Part shown: piece after piece, positions 45,681 to 55,181 of the stretch
How positions within the stretch are numbered: the stretch's first letter is position 1
Layout: each line of letters begins with the position of its first letter
Translations under genes and position numbers: made by a program
From: CAVTJL01 sp963828215
Lineage (GTDB): Bacteria; Pseudomonadota; Alphaproteobacteria; Geminicoccales; Geminicoccaceae
Assembly (NCBI GenBank): GCA_963828215.1
Contig: CAWHFO010000065.1
Span: 130,598-194,597, forward strand
Length of the DNA stretch: 64,000 bases
Direction: 5' to 3'
The notes under the pieces: generated by a model
Told to the model about the DNA's origin: nothing
Seen by the model: the letters and a program-made list of their open reading frames with translations, nothing else
Database searches by the model: none

Positions 45681-47254
45681 ATGCCCGCCAAGCGATCGCT
45701 CGACCTCTGGCACCCCATTCCTTTCTACATGCTGCTGGCCGTCCTCGTGCTGGCCCCCCTGCCGTTCGGTTCCTACCGGCCCTGGTCCTGGTCGCTCCTG
45801 GCCGTCCTCATGGCCCTCGTCCTCGGTGGTCTCGGCCTCGCCCAGCTCGTGAAGCCCACCCGCGCCCGCCTGCCCTGGCAGGTGCTGCTCGCCGCGCTGA
45901 CGACCCTGCTCGTCTGGGCCTGGGTGCTCGTCCAGGCCTGGCCCGGCGCCGTCGGCCTCACCCCCTGGCTGCTGCCCCATCCACTCTGGGGCACCGCCGC
46001 GGCGGACGGCATCGCCGGCATGCCCACCGTCGGCATCGACCCCTGGGCCGCCATGGACGCGTTGATGCGCCTTGTCGCCTACGGCGGTTGCTTCTGGGCC
46101 GCCTTCCTGCTGGCGCAGCATGCCGCGCGCGCCCGGTTCTCCTGGCCGTGCTCTTGGGCGCCATCGCCGTCTACGCGGCCTACGGCCTCGTCGTGCAGTT
46201 CCTGCACCTCAACATGATTCTCTGGACGGAGAAGTGGGCGTACCTCAACGTCGTCACCTCGACCTTCGTCAACCGCAACAGCTTCGCGACCTATGCCAAT
46301 CTCGGCATCCTCATCGCCTTGGGCCTGATCGCCGAGGCCTTTCTCGCCGTCCGCAGCATCAACGATTTCCGCCGCGTTGGCATCGAGCTGACGAAGAAGC
46401 TCCTCGGTCCTCGCGGTATCCTTATCTTCGCGTTCCTTCTGCTGATCACCGCCATGCTGCTCACCGGCTCCCGCGGTGGCCTGCTGAGCTTCTTCGGTGC
46501 CGCGGCCTTCCTGCTTTTTCTCGTCTTCCTGGTCATGCGTCCGAAGATCAGGACTGCTTTGGCCACCCTGGCCGTGGTCCTGGTCCTCGCGGGCGGTTTG
46601 CTTGCCCTCAGCGGCGGCCTCACGCTGAGCCGTCTTGACGCCGTCGATACTGATGCGAACACCGACATCTCGTCGGCCGGGCGCTTCTCTATCTGGCAGG
46701 TGGCGTTCGGCATGATCGGCCAGCGGCCCTGGCTCGGCCACGGCTACGGCAGCTTCCTCGACATGTTCTATGTGAGCCGGGACGACCGCTTTACTGTCAT
46801 CTTCGATATGGCCCACGACACCTATATCGAGCATCTGGTCGAGCTCGGCATTCCGGCCACCGTCTTGCTCTATACGGGTCCGTTGCTTCTGTTCGGCATG
46901 TGCGTGCGGGGGGTCTTTATCCGCCGGCGGGATCAGGTGGTGCCGCTCGTCGGGGCCAGCGCCACGGTGCTGGTCGGGCTCCACAGCCTCGTCGACTTCA
47001 GCCTGCAGATCCCCGCCGTGGCCGTCACCTACGCGGCCATCCTCGGTGCCGGCTGCGCCCAGGCCATGCGCTCCGAGCCCACCGTCAAGCCCGCCCGCTC
47101 GCGCGCCGTCCCGCTGCCCGTCCCCGAGCCTGCCCTTTCCGCTCATCCCCGCGCAGGCGGGGACCCGGCCCTTCCCCCTCGTCCTCGCGCAGGCGGGGAC
47201 CCATCTGCCACACCTCCCCCCGCCGGCGGCACCCCCCAGCCCGCCGAGGCCTGA
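45681..47254 (+). CDS. O-antigen ligase/polymerase family protein, one frameshift
   Basis: The ATG at 45681 begins a polytopic membrane protein: IPFYMLLAVLVLAPLPFGSYR, then a frame change near 46130, then VLLAVLLGAIAVYAAYGLVVQF, FVNRNSFATYANLGILIALG, LTGSRGGLLSFFGAAAFLLF, RPWLGHGYGSFLDMFYV and MAHDTYIEHLVELGIPATVL. The FVNRN(S)FA, SRGG, GHGYGSF and HDxYIEHLVELG motifs are those of the Wzy_C/O-antigen ligase family. The last 35 codons are REP sequence read as protein (HPRAGGDPALPPRPRAGGDP), so the native stop has been replaced. Confidence 0.87.
47144..47204 (+). repeat. Two REP hairpins read through as coding sequence
   Basis: CATCCCCGCGCAGGCGGGGA at 47144-47166 and CGTCCTCGCGCAGGCGGGGA at 47180-47204 lie inside the 3' end of the O-antigen ligase frame and encode the twice-repeated residues PRAGGDP. 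The loop here is GCGCAGGC instead of GCGAAAGC. Confidence 0.8.
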
Positions 47255-47350
47255 GCCGTGGGCAGGGCCGCCTTTGCCGATCTATGATGCGGCCGCCGGG
47301 CCGCCGGTGACGGCCGGCAGGTCCGAGGGCGGAGCGGGAGGGCAGGGCGG

Positions 47351-48103
47351 ATGAACAGGATCGATCTCGGCGGCCGGCGGGCCGTGGTGACGGGTGGGGC
47401 CCAGGGTATCGGCCGGGCCATCGCCGAGCGGCTCCTCGCCTCGGGCGCCGCCGTCAGCCTCTGGGACCAGGACGCCGAGCTGCTCGGCGCCACCGCCCGC
47501 CAGCTCGCCGGCAAGGGCAAGGTCGCGACCGCCCCGGTCGACGTCACCCATTGGGACGACGTCCTGGGCGCCACCCGCGAGACCGAGACGGTCCTGGGCG
47601 GCATCGACATCCTGGTCTGCAACGCCGGCATCGCCGGCGCCAACGCGAAGCTCTGGGACTACCCCCTGGAGGAATGGCAGCGCGTCATCGACATCGACCT
47701 CGGCGGCGTCTTCCATTGCCTGAGGGCCATCACGCCCTTGATGATCGCCCAGAAATACGGACGCATCGTCAACACCGCCTCGATCGCCGGCAAGGAAGGC
47801 AACCCGAACGCCTGCGCCTACAGCGCCGCCAAGGCCGGCGTCATCGCCCTCACCAAGTCGCTGGGCAAGGAGCTCGCGGGCTGGGACATCGCCGTCAACT
47901 GCATCACCCCGGCCGCCGCCCGGACCCGCATCTTCGACCAGATGAGCCAGGAGCATATCGACTACATGCTGCAGAAGATCCCGCGCGGCCGCTTCGTCGA
48001 GACCGAGGAGATCGCGTCCATGGTCGCCTGGCTCTGCTCCAAGGAGAATTCTTTTACTACTGGCGCCGTCTTCGACCTCTCGGGCGGCCGCGCCACCTAC
48101 TGA
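47351..48103 (+). CDS. Short-chain dehydrogenase/reductase
   Basis: The 250-residue classical SDR has the cofactor motif TGGAQGIGRA, an NAG motif (LVCNAGIAGAN), the catalytic Ser (IVNTASIAGKEGN) and YSAAKAG with the Tyr-x3-Lys pair, ending GAVFDLSGGRATY. It is probably NAD-preferring, since an acidic residue (WDQD) follows beta 2. The substrate could be a sugar or hydroxyacyl compound. It is not obviously in an operon with its neighbours, although MarC follows after 16 bp. Confidence 0.9.
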   Translation: MNRIDLGGRRAVVTGGAQGIGRAIAERLLASGAAVSLWDQDAELLGATARQLAGKGKVATAPVDVTHWDDVLGATRETETVLGGIDILVCNAGIAGANAKLWDYPLEEWQRVIDIDLGGVFHCLRAITPLMIAQKYGRIVNTASIAGKEGNPNACAYSAAKAGVIALTKSLGKELAGWDIAVNCITPAAARTRIFDQMSQEHIDYMLQKIPRGRFVETEEIASMVAWLCSKENSFTTGAVFDLSGGRATY

Positions 48104-48119
48104 GACACCGCCGAGTCAA

Positions 48120-48746
48120 GTGGCGGAGATCGCCCTCACGGCCTTCGTCACCTTCTTCGTCACGATCGACCCGGTCGGCCTGGCGCCCATCTTCATCGCC
48201 CTCGCCCGCGGCATGGAGGCCGGCGCCCGCGGCCGCGTCGCCCGCCAGGGTGTCCTCGTCGGCGGCGCCATCCTTTTGATCTTCGCCCTGATGGGCGATG
48301 CCGTGCTGCGGGTGATCGGCATCGGCCTCCCGGCCTTCCGCATCGCCGGCGGCCTCATGCTGCTGCTCCTGGCCCTGGAGATGGTCTTCGAGCGCCGCCT
48401 GCAGCGCCGCGGCACCACCGCCGAGCAGGCCCGGGACGAGCGCGAGGCCGACACCATCGCCGTCTTCCCGCTCGGCATCCCGCTGATCGCCGGCCCGGCC
48501 GCCATCACCGCCGTGCTCCTCCAGTCGAGCGCCCTCGCCGGCCGGCCGGGTGCCCGGATCGTCATGATCCTGGCGATGCTGGCCGTGCTCGCCCTGGTCT
48601 ATCTCGCCCTCCTCCTGGCCGGCCGCCTCGAGCGCGCCATGGGCCCCACCCTGATCGCCGTGCTCTCCCGCGTCCTGGGCATCCTCCTCGCCGCCCTGGC
48701 CGTCCAGTTCGTCATCGACGGCGTGAGGCTGGCCATCCAGGGCTGA
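48120..48746 (+). CDS. MarC-family integral membrane protein
   Basis: The 208-residue protein begins with GTG and has six hydrophobic helices, opening IALTAFVTFFVTIDPVGLAPIFIAL, then FRIAGGLMLLLLALEMVF and the conserved TIAVFPLGIPLIAGPAAITAVLL of MarC proteins, ending VLSRVLGILLAALAVQFVIDGV. The MarC function is unresolved; the original link to multiple antibiotic resistance was not upheld. Confidence 0.92.
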   Translation: MAEIALTAFVTFFVTIDPVGLAPIFIALARGMEAGARGRVARQGVLVGGAILLIFALMGDAVLRVIGIGLPAFRIAGGLMLLLLALEMVFERRLQRRGTTAEQARDEREADTIAVFPLGIPLIAGPAAITAVLLQSSALAGRPGARIVMILAMLAVLALVYLALLLAGRLERAMGPTLIAVLSRVLGILLAALAVQFVIDGVRLAIQG

Positions 48747-48798
48747 CCCATCCTTCGGTACCGGACACAAAGGCGGGGATCGACACCACCCTTCCGCT

Positions 48799-48887
48799 CG
48801 TCCTCGCGAAAGCGGGGACCCATGCTTCATCCCCACGAAGGCGGGGACCCACCCCCACACTACTTCCCCGCGAAAGCGGCGACCCCC
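48799..48887. repeat. Three REP hairpins upstream of the VWA gene
   Basis: Copies lie at 48799-48823 (CCTCGCGAAAGCGGGG), 48828-48851 (CCCCACGAAGGCGGGG) and 48862-48887 (CCCCGCGAAAGCGGCG). They are increasingly mismatched in the stem. They precede a promoter of the cassette type, again pairing REP with promoter. Confidence 0.8.
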
Positions 48888-48909
48888 ACCGGCACCAGGC
48901 GAAGGGCTC

Positions 48910-48938
48910 TTGACGTGAGGGTATGATAGGAATATAGA
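48910..48938 (+). promoter_or_regulatory. Cassette-type promoter without its gene start
   Basis: TTGACG (48910-48915), 17 bp and TATAGA (48933-48938) reproduce the hexamers and spacing of the cassette promoters and lie after REP hairpins. No ATG or GTG occurs 6-7 nt downstream, so either the gene was lost or the promoter now serves the VWA gene at 49054 with a leader of about 105 nt. Confidence 0.5.
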
Positions 48939-49053
48939 GACGCATTCGGGCTTCCTGTCCGCGCCATTCTCGAGACACACTTCGGGGCGCGTCGCGGGCG
49001 GCGCAGGAAAGACTCCTGCTGGAACGACTCCATCCGCTCCCAACATAGAAGGG

Positions 49054-49749
49054 ATGACCGGGAAGGATCTGAAGCGTGGGGCAGGGGAGGTCGAGGCCTT
49101 CCTCGAGGCGGTGCGGCAGACGCCGCCTGTCCCCGCGGGCGGGGCCCGCGGCCGGCTGATCTTCGCCATGGACGCCACCGCCTCGCGCGAGCCCACCTGG
49201 GACCGGGCGGCCGAGGTCCAGGCCCAGATGTTTCTGGAGGCGGACCGGCTGGGCGGGCTCGACGTGCAGCTCGTCTACTATCGGGGCTTCGGCGAATGCC
49301 GGGCCAGCCGCTGGGTCCGGAGCGCGGCCGACCTCGTGCGGCTGATGACGGGTGTGGCCTGCCATGCCGGCCAGACCCAGATCGGCCGGGTGCTGCGCCA
49401 TGCCATCAAGGAGGCGCGGCGGCAGCCGGTCCAGGCCCTCGTCCTCGTCGGCGACGCCATGGAGGAGAGCCGGGACGAGCTGGCCGCGCGCGCCGGCGAG
49501 CTCGGCCTCCTGGGTGTCCGCGCCTTCATGTTTCAGGAGGGGCGGGATCCTGCGGCCGAGCGCGCATTCGGCGAGATCGCCCGGCTCACCGGCGGCGCCT
49601 TCTGTCGGTTCGATGCCGGCGCCGCGGCCGAGCTCAGGGCGCTCCTGGGCGCCGTCGCCGCCTACGCCGCGGGCGGCACCGCGGCACTCCGGGCGCTCGA
49701 GCGGCGGGGCGACCCTGCCGTCCGGCTGCTCGGCCGCCAGGTCCGATGA
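49054..49749 (+). CDS. VWA-like domain protein
   Basis: The 231-residue cytoplasmic protein has GRLIFAMDATASREPTWDRA, a divergent MIDAS-type strand where D-x-T-x-S replaces D-x-S-x-S, followed by AHAIKEA-like helices and LVLVGDAMEESRDELAARAGELG. This matches the VWA-domain protein often placed before a DnaJ-domain membrane protein in alphaproteobacteria, as it is here (4 bp to the next start). Its partner or target is unknown. Confidence 0.75.
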   Translation: MTGKDLKRGAGEVEAFLEAVRQTPPVPAGGARGRLIFAMDATASREPTWDRAAEVQAQMFLEADRLGGLDVQLVYYRGFGECRASRWVRSAADLVRLMTGVACHAGQTQIGRVLRHAIKEARRQPVQALVLVGDAMEESRDELAARAGELGLLGVRAFMFQEGRDPAAERAFGEIARLTGGAFCRFDAGAAAELRALLGAVAAYAAGGTAALRALERRGDPAVRLLGRQVR

Positions 49750-49753
49750 GGCG

Positions 49754-50471
49754 ATGCCTGCCGCCCTCCTCGCCGGCGCGGCCGTCCTGCTGGTCGGCTA
49801 TCTGGCGTTGCGCTGGCTCGCCAACGCGCCGCCGGCCGACCTCGCCTATGCGATCCGCACCTTCCTCGCCGTCTTCGGCGCCCTCGCCGCCACCGGCCTG
49901 ATCTTCGTCCATCGCTACGTGCTGGCGGGCGCCGTCCTGGTGGCCCTCGTCATGGCGGCCCGATCGTTCCGCACCGCCCGCCGCGGCGCCGAGCCGATGG
50001 ACGACGGCCACGAAGACTTCGGGCCGGACCTCCGAGACGAGGACCACGCTCCTCGAGATGCGGCTCGACCATGCGAGCGGCGAGATCACCGGCCGGGTCC
50101 TGACGGGCCCCCATGCCGGACGCCCGCTGTCCGAGCTCGGCCTCTCGGATCTCCTGGCCCTGCTGGCCCTGGCGCGGCGCGACGACCCGCCCTCGGCGGC
50201 CCTGCTCGAGGCCTATCTAGACCGCCGCCAGCCCGGCTGGCGCAGCGCCTCGGCGGGGCAGGGGGAGCGGGAGGCCGGCGCGGGCGACGGGGTCATGGAC
50301 GAGCGGACGGCCCTCGAGATCCTGGGGCTCGCCGCCGGGGCGACCGCCGAGGAGGTGAAGGCGGCGCACCGGCGCCTGATGACGCGGCTCCATCCCGATC
50401 ACGGCGGCACCACCTTCCTCGCCAGCCAGATCAACCGCGCCCGGGACCTCCTGCTCCGCCGCGCCGGCTGA
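49754..50471 (+). CDS. Membrane DnaJ-domain protein (DjlA/Pam18-like), one frameshift
   Basis: The N-terminal part has two hydrophobic helices (LLAGAAVLLVGYLALRWLA and FLAVFGALAATGLIFVHRYVLAG). The frame must change near 50030 to reach LLEMRLDHASGEITGRVLTG. A C-terminal J domain follows: ALEILGLAAGATAEEVKAAHRRLMTRLHPDHGG, with the HPD needed to stimulate a Hsp70 ATPase. This layout matches small membrane-bound DnaJ proteins of alphaproteobacteria. It is transcribed with the VWA gene. Confidence 0.82.
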
Positions 50472-50521
50472 GCCGGCGCCGGCCGTCGTCGCGGTCGGTC
50501 GGGTCGGCGATGGCGTCGCCC

Positions 50522-51628
50522 TTATGCGCCGAAGGCCTCGTTGAACGCGTCGATGTAGGCCTGCGCGTTCGCGGACGGCCCCTTCAGCACCATCTGGAGC
50601 GGCAGTTCCGGCTGGTTGTAGAAGAAGCGGTCGGCGCGCTCCTGGTGGCCCTGCTTCACGAGCAGCTTGTACGCCTCCTCATTGAAGAGCGGGCGCCCGT
50701 TCTCCAGGAAGTTCTTGGCGATCCACGGGGCCTGCTCCATCGCGTTGATGAAGGTCGGGAAGGCGTCCTTGTTCTCGGACTCCTTCAGGAGCATCTCCGC
50801 GTCCATCCAGCCGACCACGCCCTCCTTCGGGGTCGCCACGTCGATCAGCGGGCCGCCCGCGTCCTTCACGCGCGCGTCGGTGCCGAGATTGTCGAGCCCG
50901 ATCCACGCCGACTCGTCCGTGAGCGCCCGGATCGTCTCGGTATTCTGCGAGACGAGCTTCAGGATGTTGGGCTTGAGCTTGATGAGGAAATCCTTGGCCC
51001 GCGCGATCTCGTCCGTGGTCATGTCGTAGGGCTTCTTGGCACCCGTGGCGAGGCCGGCCTGCGCCATGAGATCCGTAGGCTGGTTCTCCGTGACGATTTT
51101 CTTGGCATACTTCTTGTCGAGCAGCGCCTCCCACGAGGTCGGCTTGGTCGTCACGTATTTCGGATTGTAGTAGACCTGGACGCTCGACCAGCCGAACGGG
51201 TACCCCATCTGGTTCGAGCCCGACTTCCAGAACGGCACGTTGAGAGCAACGGAGTAGAGCTGCTTGGCGACCGGGAACGACTTGATGTCGAACGCCTCGA
51301 TCAGCCCCTCCTCGTAGAACTTGGGTACCCAGAGGGCGTCCTCCGAGGCCATGTCCCAGCCGCCGCCACCGGCCTTGACCTTGATGTAGGCGTCCGAGTC
51401 GTCGCTGAAGAGCTGGGGCCTGGCACCGATGCCGGTAGCCTTCTGAACCTCCTGGAGCTGCTCGGGGAAGTAGTGGTCGGACCAGGTGAGCCAGTTGAGC
51501 GTGACGTCGGTGGCGCCAGCCGACCGCCCTGCGAGCCCGAAGGCGCCCGCCGCATACAGCCCCGCCGCCCCCACCCCTCCGCTTCGGAGAAGCGCTCTCC
51601 TGGACAATGTCCGGTCGTGCCGATCCAT
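50522..51628 (-). CDS. ABC transporter substrate-binding protein, polyamine-like, Tat signal
   Basis: The start at 51628 follows an AGGAGG site; upstream codons in frame are unsupported. The leader SRRALLRSGGVGAAGLYAAG carries a twin arginine and ends AGRSAGA, so Tat export is likely. The mature 340 residues resemble PotD/PotF-type binding proteins: NWLTWSDHYFPEQLQEVQKATG, GGGWDMASEDALWVPKFYEEGLIE, QMGYPFGWSSVQVYYNPKYV and ENKDAFPTFINAMEQAPWIA. It belongs with the permeases and ATPase at 52039-54898 although separated from them by 410 bp. The ligand is not determined. Confidence 0.87.
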   Translation of the reverse strand: MDRHDRTLSRRALLRSGGVGAAGLYAAGAFGLAGRSAGATDVTLNWLTWSDHYFPEQLQEVQKATGIGARPQLFSDDSDAYIKVKAGGGGWDMASEDALWVPKFYEEGLIEAFDIKSFPVAKQLYSVALNVPFWKSGSNQMGYPFGWSSVQVYYNPKYVTTKPTSWEALLDKKYAKKIVTENQPTDLMAQAGLATGAKKPYDMTTDEIARAKDFLIKLKPNILKLVSQNTETIRALTDESAWIGLDNLGTDARVKDAGGPLIDVATPKEGVVGWMDAEMLLKESENKDAFPTFINAMEQAPWIAKNFLENGRPLFNEEAYKLLVKQGHQERADRFFYNQPELPLQMVLKGPSANAQAYIDAFNEAFGA

Positions 51629-52038
51629 CGATGTCCTCCTGCCCTCGTTGAGTGGCGACCTCCGCGTCGCGCCCCTCACGTGCGACCGGCGGCCGAAGCC
51701 GCCCGACCTTCCGTCCCCTCCGGCGGACACCGCGATACCATGATGCGCTGGAACGACCAGCTCCGCCGGACCGGACGCCGGGTGCGCAAGTCACCGCATG
51801 ATTCTACTTACACGCCGACCGGATGTGGAGCGATTTCCGAATTGGCGGAATTGACTATTTATTGACAACCTTAAGTTGTTGCGACTCGAACCGGCAGCGC
51901 GTTGCGGAACCGCGGGATCGAGGCCCCCTGGGACCGCCAGCCGCCGGGGCTGCGCCCCCGCGCGCAGGACAAGGTCGGGCAGGTCGATCGTGGGCTCCCG
52001 GATGGCTCGTGAGACGGGCGCCATGGCGAGACGGCGGC
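51629..52038. other. Intergenic region within the polyamine-type ABC locus
   Basis: 410 bp between the last permease gene and the binding-protein gene. An A/T-rich patch at 51838-51880 stands out from the GC-rich surroundings and should contain the promoter for the binding protein. TTGTCA is visible on the minus strand there, but no good -10. I see no gene. Confidence 0.4.
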
Positions 52039-52911
52039 TCATGCGCGGCTCTCGGCGAGGTCGGCCCGAGGGGCACGCCCGAGCCGCCCCGCCCGCTGTG
52101 CCAGGCGGAGCATCCGCGGCAGCGCGAAGGCGAGCCCGAGGATCGCGAGCGAGGCGCCCAGCAACATGGTCGCGACCGCGTTGACCTCGGGCGTGATCCC
52201 GAACTTCACCTGCGTGTAGATGTAGATCGGCAGGGTGTCGTGCCTGCCGAGCAGGAAGTAGGTGATGATGAACTCGTCGAGCGAGAGCGTGAAGGCGACC
52301 AGCGCGCCGCCCACGATCGCCGGGAGGAGCAGCGGCAGGACGATGAAGCGCAGGCGGGCCACGGCATTGGCGCCGAGATCGCTCGCGGCACGCTCGAGCT
52401 CGGGGTCCAAGGTCTGCAGCCTCGCCGCGACGAGGAGGATCACGAACGGCGTCGTGTAGACGCTCTGGCCGATGACGGCGGTCTGCAGCGACAGCTGCAT
52501 GTGCAGCGTGCTGGTGAAGAGGACCAGGAGGCTGACGCCGATCAGGAGGCCCGGGATCATGATCGGGAGCACGAAGGCGATCCGGATGCCGTCGCGGAAC
52601 GGGATCCAGGAGCGCACCAACGGGAAGGCGGCGGCGGTCCCGACGACGGTGCTGATCGCCGTCACCTCGGCGGCGACGCGCAGCGTCGTCGCGAGCGCGG
52701 CCTGGATCTGATAGTCGTCGAGGGCGGCGCGGTACCACTCGAGCGTCCAGCCGGTGATCGGGAACGTGCCGTACCGGTTGGCGTTGAAGCTGAACAGCAC
52801 GAGCAGCACGATCGGGCCGAACAGGAAGACGTAGATCAGAACGCCATAGAGCCCGAGCGCCAGCCGCGCCGCTCGCGCGCCGGGCGACACGAGCTCCAGG
52901 TCACGCGCCAT
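52039..52911 (-). CDS. ABC transporter permease, PotC-like
   Basis: The 290-residue protein has six hydrophobic helices (LGLYGVLIYVFLFGPIVLLVLFSF, FVLPIMIPGLLIGVSLLVLFTS and others) and the permease EAA loop RAASDLGANAVARLRFIVLPLLLPAIVGG, which contacts the ATPase. Its start overlaps the stop of the partner permease. Together they form the membrane channel of the importer. Confidence 0.9.
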   Translation of the reverse strand: MARDLELVSPGARAARLALGLYGVLIYVFLFGPIVLLVLFSFNANRYGTFPITGWTLEWYRAALDDYQIQAALATTLRVAAEVTAISTVVGTAAAFPLVRSWIPFRDGIRIAFVLPIMIPGLLIGVSLLVLFTSTLHMQLSLQTAVIGQSVYTTPFVILLVAARLQTLDPELERAASDLGANAVARLRFIVLPLLLPAIVGGALVAFTLSLDEFIITYFLLGRHDTLPIYIYTQVKFGITPEVNAVATMLLGASLAILGLAFALPRMLRLAQRAGRLGRAPRADLAESRA

Positions 52912-53746
52912 AGGCCTCGGGCGCCGACAGCGAGCGGCGGAAGAGGGCCAGGAGAAGGATGATGAACGCCGCGATCAGCAGCGAGACGGCGGCCCCACGG
53001 GTATACTCCGCGGCCTGGAAGAAGTTGACGACGAGGTTGCCGATCATCACGCCGCCGGTGCCGCCGACGATCTGCGGCGTCAGGTACTCGCCCAGGATCG
53101 GAATGAAGACGAAGATCACCGCGGTCACGAGCCCGGGCCGCACCTGCGGGACGAGGATGAGGCGGATCGCGGTCAACGGTGCGGCGCCCAGGTCCATCGC
53201 CGCCCGGATCTGGTCCCAGTCGAAGCGCTCGATCGAGGAGTACAGCGTCAGCGCCGCAAAGGGGAAGTAGAGGTAGACGAGCACGAGGATCACCGCCGGG
53301 CGGTCGTAGACGAAAAGGCCGATCGGATGATCCGTGAGCCCGGCCCAGAGAAGAAAGCGGTTGAGCAGCCCCTTCTCGCCGAGAATGGTCAGCCACGAAT
53401 ACACGCGCAGGAGATAGCTGGTCCAGAACGGCACGACGACCAGCACGAGCAAAAGGACCCGCAGTCGCGGCGGCACGTAGCGCGACAGCCAGTAGGCGAA
53501 GGGGAAGGCGAGGGCGATGGTGACCGCCGTCGCGACGATCGAGACCCATACCGTCGCCCACATCGTCCGGACATAGGTCGCGAAGCTGAAGAAGTAGCGG
53601 TAATTGTCCAGCGTCCAGTCGTGAACGACGTTGTAGTCGATCACCTTCCAGAAGCTGTAGCAGAGAATGATGCCGAGCGGGACGACGAAGAAGCCGCCCA
53701 GCAGGAGCACCGCCGGCAGGAAGCCGGCATAGGACGCGAGCGGCAT
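52901..53746 (-). CDS. ABC transporter permease, PotB-like
   Basis: The 281-residue partner permease opens FLPAVLLLGGFFVVPLGIILCYSF and has the EAA loop RAAMDLGAAPLTAIRLILVPQVRPG. The order ATPase, PotB-like, PotC-like, with an 11-bp overlap to the second permease, is typical of polyamine-family importers. Confidence 0.9.
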   Translation of the reverse strand: MPLASYAGFLPAVLLLGGFFVVPLGIILCYSFWKVIDYNVVHDWTLDNYRYFFSFATYVRTMWATVWVSIVATAVTIALAFPFAYWLSRYVPPRLRVLLLVLVVVPFWTSYLLRVYSWLTILGEKGLLNRFLLWAGLTDHPIGLFVYDRPAVILVLVYLYFPFAALTLYSSIERFDWDQIRAAMDLGAAPLTAIRLILVPQVRPGLVTAVIFVFIPILGEYLTPQIVGGTGGVMIGNLVVNFFQAAEYTRGAAVSLLIAAFIILLLALFRRSLSAPEAYGA

Positions 53747-53800
53747 CGCGGAGCCGCAGGGAGCGCGGTGCCTCGAGGCTCGCCTCCGGCCCCTCCGTGC

Positions 53801-54898
53801 TCATCCCAGCTCCGCGCCGGCCGGCTCCAGCAGGAGCCCCTCGCGCGCGTCCCAGCAGACGGCCGCCTCGGTGCCCGGCCTCGGCAGGGTCGCCGCGTCC
53901 TGCCCCGGCAGCGCCACCACGAGCCGGGCGCCGGAACCGTCGCAGGCGACCGTGACCCGCACATGGTTGCCGAGGAACGAGGATTCGAGGGCCCGCCCCA
54001 GCACCGCGCCGGCCGGCGGCGCCGTCGGGTCGGCGAGGCGCAGCGCCTCGGGGCGCAGCATGAGGGTCGCCGCGCCGTCCGGACGGCCCCCGGCGCAGGG
54101 TACCCGGGTCCCGTCGGGGAGCACGGCCACGTCACCCACGACCGTGACGTCGAGGAAGTTCGCATGGCCGATGAAGTCGGCGACGAAGCGCGAGGCGGGC
54201 CGGCGGTAGATCTCCAGGGGCGTGCCGAGCTGCTCCAGGCGCCCCGCGTTGAGGATGGCGATGCGGTCGGCCAGCGACATCGCCTCCTCCTGGTCGTGCG
54301 TGACGTAGACGAAGGTCGTCCCGACCTCGCGGTGGATCTGCGCCAGCTCGATCTGGAGGCGCTGCCGCAGCTTCAGGTCGAGGGCACCCAGCGGCTCGTC
54401 GAGCAGCAGCACGGCCGGGCGCTTGACGAGGGCCCGCGCCACGGCCACGCGCTGCCGCTGCCCGCCGGAGAGCTGCGCCGGCGACCGCTCACCGAGCTCC
54501 TCGAGCCCGACCAGGGCCAGGGCCTCGCCCACCCGCCGGCGCGCCTCGGCCCTGGCGACCCGATCCATGCGCAGCCCGAAGCCGACATTGTCCCGCACGC
54601 TCATGTGCGGGAAGAGGGCGTAGGACTGGAAGACCGTGTTGACCGGCCGCCGGTGCGGAGGCAGCGCGTCGATCCGCCGGCCGCGCAGCCAGATCGTGCC
54701 CTCGGTCGGGGCGACGAAACCGCCGATCAGGTTCAGCGTCGTCGTCTTGCCGCAGCCGGATGGGCCGAGCAGGCAGAAGAACTCGCCGTCCTGGATCGCC
54801 AGGTCGAGCTCGCTGAGCGCCACATGGCTGCCGTAGCGCTTGGCCACGCCGCGCAGCTCGATCCCCGCGGCGACGGACGCCGCGTCTGTCGCCGTCAT
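53801..54898 (-). CDS. ABC transporter ATP-binding protein, PotA-like
   Basis: The 365-residue ATPase has Walker A GPSGCGKTT, signature LSGGQRQRVAVARAL, Walker B VLLLDEPLGALD and the H-loop VYVTHDQEEA, then a C-terminal TOBE-type regulatory domain (TLMLRPEALRL). TOBE domains are typical of polyamine, iron and sugar importers. It leads the operon, and the 54-bp gap to the first permease carries no obvious signal. Confidence 0.93.
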   Translation of the reverse strand: MTATDAASVAAGIELRGVAKRYGSHVALSELDLAIQDGEFFCLLGPSGCGKTTTLNLIGGFVAPTEGTIWLRGRRIDALPPHRRPVNTVFQSYALFPHMSVRDNVGFGLRMDRVARAEARRRVGEALALVGLEELGERSPAQLSGGQRQRVAVARALVKRPAVLLLDEPLGALDLKLRQRLQIELAQIHREVGTTFVYVTHDQEEAMSLADRIAILNAGRLEQLGTPLEIYRRPASRFVADFIGHANFLDVTVVGDVAVLPDGTRVPCAGGRPDGAATLMLRPEALRLADPTAPPAGAVLGRALESSFLGNHVRVTVACDGSGARLVVALPGQDAATLPRPGTEAAVCWDAREGLLLEPAGAELG

Positions 54899-55181
54899 CC
54901 CTGGTGCCGTTCCCGTGCCGGGGAGAACGCCCGAAACCCGTGACGGGACGCTATCATCGAGCCAACGACCCGTCCAGCGCGTGGACGGACGGTCGGGCAC
55001 GAGCGAGGACCGGACGCCCCGCTGCCCGGAAAAGCCGTGGCAGCACTACGACCGCCCGCCGGCGCCTGGTCCGATCGACGGCCCCGAGGCCGCACCTGGG
55101 CACCGCTGGGGATTATAGTCCTTCGGCGGCCGGGAAGCAAGGCCGGTGCTGCAAGGCTCCGGCGTGGCGGGCGAGGCGGAG

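Noticed and set aside
51838..51880. TTGACA in the A/T-rich patch upstream of the polyamine-binding protein read as a plus-strand promoter
   Set aside because: There is no acceptable -10 at 16-18 bp and the next plus-strand gene is very far away.
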